Shown one piece after another: positions 56,773 through 64,000 of a stretch of DNA of 64,000 bases (within the stretch, counting starts at the first letter, position 1; the number at the start of each line of letters is the position of its first letter). A program made the translations under genes and the position numbers. The DNA lies in NCBI RefSeq assembly GCF_009176705.1, contig NZ_AP021846.1, positions 1,706,001 to 1,770,000 on the forward strand. Reading direction: 5' to 3'. The DNA is from Pseudoalteromonas sp. A25. Lineage in GTDB: Bacteria > Pseudomonadota > Gammaproteobacteria > Enterobacterales > Alteromonadaceae. Below the pieces are notes generated by a model. That model was not told where the DNA came from and made no database searches. It saw only the letters and a list, made by a program, of their open reading frames with translations.

Positions 56773-57150
56773 GTGAACGTTTGGATATTTACTGCAGGGA
56801 TTGTCTGTCTATTTACTGCTTTGGTGCACATTTTTGCTGGTCAAGTTGACACTGTTAGGCCGTTTCTCAAATCAGAACTGCCCGATGTACCTAAAATAAC
56901 GCTTTTAGGGTGCTGGCATATGGTTTCTAGTATTTTAGTCCTTGCTGGCGCAGTATTGACTTATATTGGTTGGTTTGACTTAACTTTATATAAAAATTTA
57001 GTCATTGGGATATCAGTTAGTTTTATTGTTTTTTCTTTGGTTTTTATTGTTGTTGGTGGGTGCTTTTTTAAATTGCAAACTTTTTCAAAATTACCACAGT
57101 GGATATTGCTATTACTAATTGGTGCCCTAGGCTTTGCGGGTGCAATATAA
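56773..57150 (+). CDS. Small membrane protein, four segments, 125 aa
   Basis: GTG start with AAGGAG at 56761-56766. Segments: FTAGIVCLFTALVHIFAG, MVSSILVLAGAVLTYIGW, LVIGISVSFIVFSLVFIVVGG and WILLLLIGALGFAGA. HIFAGQVDTVRPFLKSELP after the first segment is polar. Upstream GCGATGTTAGGTTT weakly resembles an attC R' box. Function unknown. Confidence 0.75.
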   Translation: MNVWIFTAGIVCLFTALVHIFAGQVDTVRPFLKSELPDVPKITLLGCWHMVSSILVLAGAVLTYIGWFDLTLYKNLVIGISVSFIVFSLVFIVVGGCFFKLQTFSKLPQWILLLLIGALGFAGAI

Positions 57151-57253
57151 ATATAATTAAATATAGATTCAGTACGGCGGGCTAGTGTTTAATCTTTGTT
57201 AAGCTGTCATGTTTTTTTGTACAGCAATTACTTAATCTACATTTGGAATTAAA

Positions 57254-58156
57254 ATGGAAAAAATAATATCTTTTATTGCTGTAATTTTTTGCATAACTGG
57301 GCATGCCGCTCAAATAGTTGATACAAATTTTACTCCCAAGAATAAATCGAAAACAATTTTTGATAATAATGTAGTGCTAATTGATGAGGCTCACAACAAC
57401 TTTCATACTCTTGACGGACGGTATCAACCATTTGCTAAAGTTTTAAGAAGTGACGGTTATATAGTAAAAAAGAATACACAAAAGTTTACATTAGAGTCAT
57501 TGAATAATGCCGATGTTTTAGTCATTGCAAATGCTTTAAGTGATAAAAACGTTCATAATCAGGACTTACCCAACTTCTCAGCTTTCACACGAGATGAAGT
57601 TGAGGCTGTGTACAACTGGGTTAAAAAAGGGGGATCATTAATGTTGATCGCAGATCATCTCCCTTGGCCTAAAGCATCAGATGAATTAGCGTCTATTTTT
57701 GGCTTTCAGTTTAATAATAGCTATGTGGAGGTACTCGGCAATACAGCACAGTACTTTGAACTTTCAGATGGTAGTTTGGCTCAACATGAAATTTCGAAAG
57801 GTTTTAGTGAAACTCAATCAATTAGCAAAGTGAGAGGCTTTATGGGACAAGCGTTTCTTATTCCGCCAAGTGCGAAGCCTCTACTCGTTTTTTCTAAAGA
57901 GGCTATCGCGTATATGCCATCAAAAGCATGGCAAATTAGTGATGAAACTCCTGTTATCTCAGCGACGGGTTGGTATCAAGGTGCAACGCTAAAATTTCAC
58001 AAAGGTCGAGTAGCTGTATTTGGCGAAGCCGGTATGTTTACGGCGCAAATTGACATTGATGACGATGGTGAGTGGAAAATGGGACTAGCAACGAAAGGCG
58101 CAGAGCAAAATGAACAATTCTTAATAAATACAATGCATTGGCTTTCAAAAAAATAA
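57254..58156 (+). CDS. Exported DUF4350-like protein
   Basis: Signal peptide MEKIISFIAVIFCITGHAAQ. The mature part has the glutamine-amidotransferase-like pattern of DUF4350 or ThuA-type proteins: NNVVLIDEAHNNFHTLDGRYQPFAKVLRSDGY, NADVLVIANALSD, FTRDEVEAVYNWVKKGGSLMLIADHLPWP and the late GRVAVFGEAGMFTAQ. 300 aa. No clear catalytic Cys, so probably a non-enzymatic relative. Role unknown. Confidence 0.75.
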   Translation: MEKIISFIAVIFCITGHAAQIVDTNFTPKNKSKTIFDNNVVLIDEAHNNFHTLDGRYQPFAKVLRSDGYIVKKNTQKFTLESLNNADVLVIANALSDKNVHNQDLPNFSAFTRDEVEAVYNWVKKGGSLMLIADHLPWPKASDELASIFGFQFNNSYVEVLGNTAQYFELSDGSLAQHEISKGFSETQSISKVRGFMGQAFLIPPSAKPLLVFSKEAIAYMPSKAWQISDETPVISATGWYQGATLKFHKGRVAVFGEAGMFTAQIDIDDDGEWKMGLATKGAEQNEQFLINTMHWLSKK

Positions 58157-58288
58157 TGTTTTTACGCTAGTGAAGCGCTGAATAAAAGACGCAATTAAGT
58201 TAATATTTATTTGCGTCGCTCCTCTTAAAATTTAATTGTAATTTGTACTGTACTATTTAAAATCGGGATGAAAAATAAAGGAAGCAAG

Positions 58289-58822
58289 ATGACCTTAAAA
58301 GCAGTTGAGGTAGTTAAATACAATGAACGTTGGCCTGATATGTTTACTTTTGAGCATGAGTTGCTCAACTCGGTATTAAGCCCACAAAACGTCGCGGCAA
58401 TTCACCATATTGGCAGTACCTCTGTTGTTGGGCTGCATGCAAAGCCAGTCATAGATATTTTAATTGAAGTCAATAGTTTAGACATGCTTGATGGTGAAAA
58501 CAGCAATATGGCGTCTATTGGTTACGTAGCAAAAGGGGAGTATGGGATAGCTGGGCGACGTTATTTTCAAAAAGGTGGCGAACACAGAACACATCAAGCT
58601 CATGCATTTTTGACGGGCTCTGAAAATGCTCTAAGGCACTTAGCTTTTAGAGATTATCTTATCGCGTTTCCTGCTGTTGCCAAAGAGTACGCAGCGCTTA
58701 AACTTCAAGGTGCGAATATATGTGCAAATAATATTGATATTTATTGTGCTCATAAAGATAGTTTTATAAAAGAGTATGAAGCCAAAGCACTTGAGTGGAT
58801 GCATGCTGGCAAAAGTGAGTAG
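58289..58822 (+). CDS. GrpB family protein (UPF0157), copy 1
   Basis: GrpB/nucleotidyltransferase-like fold: VVKYNERWPDMFTFEHELL, AIHHIGSTSVVGLHAKPVIDILIEV, the family signature with HIGSTSV and K-P-x-x-D, and later HQAHAFLTGSENALRHLAFRDYL. ATG 58289 has AAGGA 6 nt upstream; ATG 58268 would add seven residues. 177 aa. Function of the family is not established, though homology to nucleotidyltransferases is known. Confidence 0.88.
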   Translation: MTLKAVEVVKYNERWPDMFTFEHELLNSVLSPQNVAAIHHIGSTSVVGLHAKPVIDILIEVNSLDMLDGENSNMASIGYVAKGEYGIAGRRYFQKGGEHRTHQAHAFLTGSENALRHLAFRDYLIAFPAVAKEYAALKLQGANICANNIDIYCAHKDSFIKEYEAKALEWMHAGKSE

Positions 58823-58938
58823 CCGACATGATTGAAAATGGCGCAGGGTTTTTATCACTAAATTGCTCGCGCCAGCAGTACACCACCGCATCCTTATAAG
58901 TAAAATTTAACTTATTTAAACACTCCTAGCAGGTAGAA

Positions 58939-59322
58939 ATGTATTTTATTGCCTCAATTGTTTTGAGTATTTATGCGCTGATCGGTTTAGTGATCACCAT
59001 ACAACTTAATTTTGACACTATTTTTGAGCAGCTTATCAGTCTATTAATGTTTTTTATTATCCCTGCGCTTGGCGTTTATGGCAGTTATTACAAAAAGCGT
59101 TGGGCTTTGGCTGTAGCATGTTGTTATTTTTTGTTTCGCATACTTAAAAGTGGCGGTTCTGAGCACGTTTATTTTGCAATTTCGCCCATTTCGCTCTCCT
59201 TTGCGTTTGGAGACTTTTCACAGGGACAGGGCTACTTAATCGACTTTTTCGCAATTTGTATGACGCTGGGGTTATTTAGGCTAATTCAAGTTGAAACAAA
59301 AAGGAAACATTCGCATGAGTGA
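58939..59322 (+). CDS. Small membrane protein, 127 aa
   Basis: Three or four hydrophobic segments (FIASIVLSIYALIGLVITI, LISLLMFFIIPALGVYGSY, WALAVACCYFLFRIL, LIDFFAICMTLGLFRLI). It ends VETKRKHSHE and overlaps the start of the second GrpB gene by 8 nt, suggesting co-expression. No family recognised. Confidence 0.7.
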   Translation: MYFIASIVLSIYALIGLVITIQLNFDTIFEQLISLLMFFIIPALGVYGSYYKKRWALAVACCYFLFRILKSGGSEHVYFAISPISLSFAFGDFSQGQGYLIDFFAICMTLGLFRLIQVETKRKHSHE

Positions 59323-59824
59323 CGCGCCAATAGAGCTGGCTGACTATAATGTTGCTTGGCCTAGTATGTTTGAAAAAGAGCAAGCATTGTTGAAATCTGC
59401 CATTGGTGATTATGTTGTCGGCTCAATTGAACATATTGGTAGTACATCTATTTTAGGCATGCCTGCGAAACCCATCATCGATATTATGGTTGGTGTAAAG
59501 TCACTACAACACAGTGCAGCGGCAATTCCATCACTAATAAATTGTTCTTATTGTTATTACCCCTATAAAGCGCAGGTAATGCATTGGTTTTGTAAGCCTT
59601 CTCCCCAAGTGCGCAGTCACCATGTTCACTTGGTGCCCTTTATGAGCCCTTTGTGGCAAGAACGAATTATTTTTAGAAACACGCTGCGAGAAAATGCTCA
59701 CTTAGCTTTAGAGTATGCAACTCTTAAACAGCAACTTGCCGATAACTATGGCCACGACCGTGAAGCATACACACAGAAAAAATGGCCATTCATAAAAAAG
59801 ATATTAGCCTCGTATAGTGATTAA
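59315..59824 (+). CDS. GrpB family protein (UPF0157), copy 2
   Basis: MSDAPIELADYNVAWPSMFEKEQALL then SIEHIGSTSILGMPAKPIIDIMVGV, the GrpB signature; RSHHVHLVPFMSPLWQERIIFRNTLREN follows as usual. 169 aa. ATG 59315, with AAGGAAA at 59301-59307; the TTG at 59291 would add 8 residues. It is diverged from copy 1 (a different subfamily judging by the middle part), so not a recent duplication. Confidence 0.88.
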   Translation: MSDAPIELADYNVAWPSMFEKEQALLKSAIGDYVVGSIEHIGSTSILGMPAKPIIDIMVGVKSLQHSAAAIPSLINCSYCYYPYKAQVMHWFCKPSPQVRSHHVHLVPFMSPLWQERIIFRNTLRENAHLALEYATLKQQLADNYGHDREAYTQKKWPFIKKILASYSD

Positions 59825-59834
59825 AACGTAAAAA

Positions 59835-60389
59835 TTAGTCATGTAGCATAATTTGAGATGTTTTTATGCATTGTTCTATGAGGGGTTGTGTATAACCAGA
59901 TACTTGCGCAGTTACAATGGCACCTTCCATCAAAGTACAGATTATGGTTACGCTATCTTGATTTTCATTGCTGATTTTACTAGCAACAACTTGCCTAACC
60001 CGCAGTTTGTGTTGCTCACATGATTTACGGATCTCGCAAGTTACATCATTATATTCTGCGCAAGTGTTAATAAAAAAGCAGCCTCTAAACTCTCCTAGTA
60101 ACGGCTCATTGTCGTCAAACCAACTTTCTAATGATTGAAAGAGTAGAGATACGACTTCAAGGTCATTTTTAGCATTAGATAATTTGTTTTCTAACCATTG
60201 GATAAACACACAATGACGCGTCTCTAATGCTGCTATTAGCAATTCTTCTTTACTAGAAAAGTGGCTGTAGAGCGTTCGTTTTGCTACTCCCGACACCAAT
60301 AGTATTTCATTGATGCCAACGGCATGAATACCCTGTTTGTAAAATAGCGATAATGCGGTATCGATTAGTAATTGACGTTTTTTGCTCAT
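59835..60389 (-). CDS. TetR/AcrR-family repressor
   Basis: N-terminal HTH LIDTALSLFYKQGIHAVGINEILLVSGVAKRTLYSHFSSKEELL (about 8-52), then a ligand domain with GCFFINTCAEYNDV, typical of TetR_C_6/YxaF-type repressors. 184 aa from ATG 60389 (GAGGAG upstream); an earlier start at 60410 is possible. Divergent from the HPP gene with twin palindromes in the gap, which it probably occupies. Confidence 0.92.
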   Translation of the reverse strand: MSKKRQLLIDTALSLFYKQGIHAVGINEILLVSGVAKRTLYSHFSSKEELLIAALETRHCVFIQWLENKLSNAKNDLEVVSLLFQSLESWFDDNEPLLGEFRGCFFINTCAEYNDVTCEIRKSCEQHKLRVRQVVASKISNENQDSVTIICTLMEGAIVTAQVSGYTQPLIEQCIKTSQIMLHD

Positions 60390-60420
60390 GTAATTTCTCC
60401 TCAAATACATCTTGACAAAA

Positions 60421-60464
60421 GTAGACCAAATTGTCTACATTTGCAGGTAGACAGTTCGGTCTAC
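60421..60464. promoter_or_regulatory. Twin 18-bp operators and promoter for the HPP gene
   Basis: GTAGACCAAATTGTCTAC (60421-60438) and GTAGACAGTTCGGTCTAC (60447-60464) share GTAGAC-N6-GTCTAC at 26-bp spacing. TTGACA at 60412-60417 and TCTACA at 60434-60439 form a plausible -35/-10, so a bound TetR dimer pair would block it. Confidence 0.82.
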
Positions 60465-60480
60465 TATTTTGGGAAGGTAT

Positions 60481-60939
60481 ATGCGTAATTTGTTTTTAGC
60501 AATTTTTGCGGGGGTAGGGGCAAGCTTAGCGATAGGTATACTATCTTTTTTTGATAGTACTTATAGCCACCTAGCGTTGCTTATGGCACCTTTTGGTGCA
60601 ACGGCGGTATTAGTTTTTGGTGTGCCAGATAGCCCACTTGCACAACCAAAAAATGTCATTATAGGTCATCTAATTACTGCTTTTATTGGTGTTTTTTTCA
60701 CTCAATACTTTGGAGTAACGCCGCTAACATTGGCGCTAGCCACAGGTTTAGGGGTCAGTGCCATGCTCATCACTAAAACAACGCATCCGCCTGCAGGGGC
60801 AAACCCTTTGCTCATCATGCTTTCGGGGCAAGGCTGGGCGTTTTTGTTTACTCCTGTACTAATCGGTGCAATCACGATTGTATTGATTGGCAAAGCCATG
60901 TTGATAGCAAAGCAACAGTGGGTGAACAACGTTGAGTAA
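60481..60939 (+). CDS. HPP family integral membrane protein
   Basis: 152 aa, four hydrophobic segments, with the name-giving motif in LITKTTHPPAGANPLLIML (near residue 100) and LMAPFGATAVLVFGVPDSPLAQPKNVIIGH at the N-terminal half. HPP proteins are proposed nitrite or small-molecule transporters; not shown here. ATG 60481 is preceded by GGGAAGG at only 3 nt, and TTG 60469 is a possible alternative. It is under the divergent TetR repressor. Confidence 0.9.
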   Translation: MRNLFLAIFAGVGASLAIGILSFFDSTYSHLALLMAPFGATAVLVFGVPDSPLAQPKNVIIGHLITAFIGVFFTQYFGVTPLTLALATGLGVSAMLITKTTHPPAGANPLLIMLSGQGWAFLFTPVLIGAITIVLIGKAMLIAKQQWVNNVE

Positions 60940-61330
60940 ATAACCTCAGCTGCACATAAATGACTTTGCCCAATAAAGCTATTTCGCTCATTCTCTGCGT
61001 TATGCTTACTTGAATAGCGCGCGATTACTTCGCGAAAATGCCTTTATATTGAGCAAAGTATCATCATTGGATGTTGAGGGGTTACAACGCCTCTATGCTG
61101 AACTATTAAAACTCTTATCCACAACCGAGGTTAAATAGTGAGTATCAACAATTTAATTGCCGATACAGATCCTGACTTATGTTAGCAAGACGGATCTATG
61201 TATCTTTTGCCGCACAGGCCTATTTAACAGCTTAAGTACTATGGTAATTGCGCTCTGTTTCTTAGAGTTTCTTCAACTTAAACGAATCGTTTTGTATTAT
61301 GAAAGCGTTAATGAGCGCCGTTATGACGAG
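60940..61330. other. 391-bp gap with a possible MarR-type gene remnant
   Basis: A frame at 61049-61138 (plus strand) reads LSKVSSLDVEGLQRLYAELL and ends LLSTTEVK, similar in style to a MarR-family C-terminal helix, with no body upstream. Upstream, GCTATTTCGCTCATTCTCTG (60980-61000) weakly resembles the arm of the 6619-6780 repeat. A 62-aa frame at 61157-61345 is not convincing. Confidence 0.35.
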
Positions 61331-62308
61331 TTATTCAATCTCTAAGTGGCGAGGAATTGCTACTAGAGGCGTGATATGTTCAGCCCATGTTTGATTGCTA
61401 CTTTCGTTAATTTCATTTAATGCTTGCGTGATAAAATCAAGAAACACTCTAACTTTGGCTGGTAAGTAATCACGCTTTGGGTAGATAGCAAATACACCAT
61501 TCTCATATTGAGGAGGCCTAAAATGTGGGAAAATAGAGACTAACTCCCCAGTTTCTAAGCCGTTTTTAGCGAGAAAATGAGGAAGTTGGGCAATCCCTAG
61601 TCCGTCAGCACACATGTAAGCCATCGTTTCACCATCATCTGTTATGTGACTGCGCTTTAAATCAAATAGGGCATAGTTACCCAAGTTATCGGGTAAATAT
61701 ACCGGTTGTAGTGTGTTCGTTTGTTTTATGCGAAAACCAATCCACTGATGGTTTATAAACTCTTCGCGGTTAGTGGGAGTACCGTGTGCGGCTAAATACT
61801 CGGGCGACGCACAGGTAAGAAAGTCCATAGGACTGAGTCGTCTGGCAACTAATCGGCTGTCTTTAACATGCCCGGTGCGTATTGCTATATCAATACCTTG
61901 CTCAATTATATCAACGTGATAATCGGTGACTTCTAAATCGAGAGAAATACTTGGGTACTTTTTGCAAAATGCGTGCAGCAAGGGGCGGATATACAAATGG
62001 CCGTAGCACACTGCAGCGCTGATCCGAAGTTCACCACTGGGTGAGTCATTCAAGTGCTTTAATGCGCTTTCACAATGATTTAGGCGGGTTAACATTTCTT
62101 TGACCGTATCAGCGTATTGGCTTCCAGCTTGAGTGATATTTAGCTGTCGTGTTGAGCGCTGAAAGAGCGTTAATCCTAACTGAGTTTCTAAGCGACTAAT
62201 TGCTTTGCTAACGGTAGATGGATCTGTATTACATATTCTAGCGGCACCAGCAAAGCTGCCCTCATCACATGTAGCAATAAACAATTCTAAAGAACGTAAT
62301 TTGTCCAT
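61331..62308 (-). CDS. LysR-family transcriptional regulator
   Basis: HTH at the N-terminus: LRSLELFIATCDEGSFAGAARICNTDPSTVSKAISRLETQLGLTLFQRSTRQLNIT; then a PBP-like effector domain (about 90-300; ELRISAAVCYGHLYIRPLL, GIDIAIRTGHVKDSRLVARRL, DDGETMAYMCADGLGIAQLPHFL). 325 aa. Divergent from the MFS gene, 154 bp gap, so that gene is the likely target. Confidence 0.93.
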   Translation of the reverse strand: MDKLRSLELFIATCDEGSFAGAARICNTDPSTVSKAISRLETQLGLTLFQRSTRQLNITQAGSQYADTVKEMLTRLNHCESALKHLNDSPSGELRISAAVCYGHLYIRPLLHAFCKKYPSISLDLEVTDYHVDIIEQGIDIAIRTGHVKDSRLVARRLSPMDFLTCASPEYLAAHGTPTNREEFINHQWIGFRIKQTNTLQPVYLPDNLGNYALFDLKRSHITDDGETMAYMCADGLGIAQLPHFLAKNGLETGELVSIFPHFRPPQYENGVFAIYPKRDYLPAKVRVFLDFITQALNEINESSNQTWAEHITPLVAIPRHLEIE

Positions 62309-62462
62309 AGTAACTTTCCTATTTGCACCGAGCGCTCAACTATATCAAAAAGATTCATGAATAGTATTCACTACAAAAAGGTGAAAGCGACTATTTTTTA
62401 AATTTTTCATGTCCTTAGAATTTAGCTCATCGTATCGAGTGGGTTAGATTTAGGAGGTCGCT

Positions 62463-63626
62463 TTGCAGCATATTGTTACGCATGAGAGATTGAATAGGCA
62501 GGAAAGTACAAGAATATGGACGTACTTTTGTTTGGCGTTTATTGCTATGTCAGGGGTGTTTTATGTCAACTTTCTACCTAGTGTGGTAAGTACGTTAGTA
62601 CACTCAGGAAGTTTTAATGAGGTTCAGGCTGGGCAAATTGTTGCTTTTAACGGCTACGGCAGCCTAATTGGCAGTACTGTGGCTGTATTTATGGTGAGAG
62701 TAGTTGCGTGGCGGTCCGTTATTTCGCTTTCATTGTTGATAATGGCAGCGATAGATTTGAGCACTATTTGGATAGACAGCTATAGCACCATGCTAGCGTG
62801 GCGTTTTGGCTCCGGCATTGTTGGTGGTGTAATAGTTGGTATTGCTTTTTCAGTCATCGCTAGGCTAAAAGACCCTGATCGCGGCTTCGCATTACTGATT
62901 TTTTTACAGTTTGCATGTGGCTCTATGGTTATATATTTATTACCAAATGATGAGACGGGATCTGCTCATCAAGTTGTATTCGCCGTGATGGGGGGTTGCG
63001 CTTTATTGGCTTTGCTACTTGTTTGTTTACTCCCAGCTTTAGTATTGAGAAACAACCAGTTTTTAACAAGACAACGAACAACAGGTAAAAAAGCCGCTTC
63101 ATGTTTATTGTTATTGGCTATTGTCTTGTATTTAGCTGCTGCAAACGCAATCTGGGCGTATGTTGGGCTCATCGGCAAGCAAACCCTTCTCGAATCTGAG
63201 CGAATAAATACCTATATTGCGTGCACAGGGCTACTCGGTTTATTAGGGGCGCTGTGGCCTGTCATAAACTCCAATCGATATGGACGTTTAAACTGGGTTG
63301 TCACAGCGGTGGGCATGTCGGTTATCTCTGCAGTTATGCTTAGCTTTTCAAACATACCGCTCATGTTTATTGGTGCAATGGCCCTTTTATTTTTTGCATG
63401 GCCTGCCGTGCATTCATATTTATTAGCTGCAAGTGCTCAGTTAGATAGCAGCGGTAAACTAAGTGCGATATCAGCGGTTATTTCATATTTAGGCTTAGCG
63501 TCAGGGCCCATGTTTGGTGCAAGTTTATTGGAGCAAGGGAGCTTTAGCACGATGCTGTATGCCTGTGCGGCAACTTTCTTCTTGAGCTTAATCGCATCAA
63601 TTAAGCCATTGAAGCGCTGTGAGTAA
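62463..63626 (+). CDS. MFS transporter
   Basis: TTG start with AGGAGG (62452-62457). Twelve hydrophobic segments over 387 aa; FNGYGSLIGSTVAVFMVRVVAWR between helices 2 and 3 takes the place of the MFS motif A, and FGSGIVGGVIVGIAFSVIARLKDPDRGFALLIF is the helix 4-5 region. An inner-membrane carrier of the DHA-like type. Substrate unknown; regulator probably the divergent LysR protein. Confidence 0.85.
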   Translation: MQHIVTHERLNRQESTRIWTYFCLAFIAMSGVFYVNFLPSVVSTLVHSGSFNEVQAGQIVAFNGYGSLIGSTVAVFMVRVVAWRSVISLSLLIMAAIDLSTIWIDSYSTMLAWRFGSGIVGGVIVGIAFSVIARLKDPDRGFALLIFLQFACGSMVIYLLPNDETGSAHQVVFAVMGGCALLALLLVCLLPALVLRNNQFLTRQRTTGKKAASCLLLLAIVLYLAAANAIWAYVGLIGKQTLLESERINTYIACTGLLGLLGALWPVINSNRYGRLNWVVTAVGMSVISAVMLSFSNIPLMFIGAMALLFFAWPAVHSYLLAASAQLDSSGKLSAISAVISYLGLASGPMFGASLLEQGSFSTMLYACAATFFLSLIASIKPLKRCE

Positions 63627-63678
63627 CCTACAGGTATAAACAACCAATCTAAAATCCACACTTATTAAAGGAAAGAAT

Positions 63679-64000
63679 ATGTTTAGGTATCTGTTAAACA
63701 AAACCCTCTTGTCTACAAAAAATAAATACGATTACGATATTCGGTACATGCAACAAATACTAAATACAGATCTTATCGCATTTATTAAATTTATGGGGTT
63801 TCAATCCATGTCGTCGCATTGCAAAAACGTGCCAATCGATGTCATTTATGCTGCGCGGCTACGTGCGATCATTTGGGAAGACTGTGGACCATGCACTCAA
63901 CTGGTCACAAACATGGCGCTGGAGGAAAGCGTAAACTCAAAGACCGTGGAAGGGATCATCAATTGGGATGTAAGTTTGTTGCCAAATAACGTCATTTTAG
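63679..64000 (+). CDS. Unknown protein, partial at window edge
   Basis: ATG 63679 with AAAGGAAAG at 63667-63675. The visible 107 codons start MFRYLLNKTLLSTKNKYDYD and include RLRAIIWEDCGPCTQLVTNM, a CxxC-containing helix like that of AhpD/CMD-type peroxidase-related proteins. The frame is open to the window end. Assignment beyond that is weak. Confidence 0.7.
   Translation, partial: MFRYLLNKTLLSTKNKYDYDIRYMQQILNTDLIAFIKFMGFQSMSSHCKNVPIDVIYAARLRAIIWEDCGPCTQLVTNMALEESVNSKTVEGIINWDVSLLPNNVIL

Noticed and set aside
61157..61345. 62-aa frame MPIQILTYVSKTD...
   Set aside because: No Shine-Dalgarno, overlaps the lysR 3' end, and odd composition; likely chance.

Overview
The window comes from a moderately AT-rich marine gammaproteobacterium of the Pseudoalteromonas / Alteromonadales type. 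The evidence is the aat-bpt-infA / clpA-clpS-cspD neighbourhood, a monomeric isocitrate dehydrogenase, a liu operon divergent from a Shewanella-like ivd/mms operon, and a chromosomal integron. I assign no species. Coordinates of sites, insertion-sequence ends and attC boxes were read by eye.

Layout. (1) 1-9.4 kb is core genome: icd (partial), cspD, clpS-clpA, infA, bpt, aat, trxB and pssA. ClpS/ClpA and the two aminoacyl-tRNA-protein transferases Bpt and Aat together form the bacterial N-degron pathway. (2) 9.4-18.6 kb holds asnB, an overlapping pxpB-pxpC-DUF969-DUF979-pcp operon for 5-oxoproline release and use (no pxpA in the cluster), a secreted M17 aminopeptidase and an MsrA-thioredoxin-MsrB fusion. 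(3) 18.6-34.9 kb holds two branched-chain amino acid catabolic operons. liuR-liuABCD-mvaB-scoAB handles leucine and points left. Thiolase-mmsA-acyl-CoA dehydrogenase-enoyl-CoA hydratase-HIBYL-CoA hydrolase-mmsB-SDR handles valine and isoleucine and points right. Both leave one intergenic region with two TTTACG/CGTAAA-type sites, probably for the MerR-family regulator LiuR.

(4) 34.9-45.8 kb is a chromosomal integron. intI lies on the minus strand under a perfect LexA box. Eleven cassettes follow, nearly all coding for small unknown proteins, many of them membrane or exported. Each cassette start (after G/TT) is complementary to the R'' box of its own attC, so boundaries are exact. Two identical 1567-bp IS110-family (IS1111 type) elements sit at the same base of two attC R' boxes. 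Their long non-coding end carries TAACGCC, complementary to the attC target GGCGTTA, inside a loop closed by GTGGCAC/GTGCCAC. That is what an RNA-guided (bridge RNA / seekRNA) insertion sequence dedicated to attC sites should look like. The array ends in a DUF4062 gene cut by an IS3-family element joined, without target duplication, to a truncated IS481-family element.

(5) 48-54 kb is accessory DNA: an exported formylglycine-generating-enzyme-like protein, a CadC/ToxR-like membrane regulator and a RAYT-like Y1 transposase with nearby repeats. (6) 53.7-58.2 kb has cassette-like genes. A clear attC lies at about 54.4 kb, roughly 18.5 kb from intI and followed by an esterase cassette whose R'' still matches, so the integron array was once larger or has been scattered. 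(7) 58.2-64 kb has two GrpB-family genes, a TetR/HPP pair with twin operators, a LysR/MFS pair and a partial gene at the right edge. I saw no rRNA, tRNA or CRISPR array.
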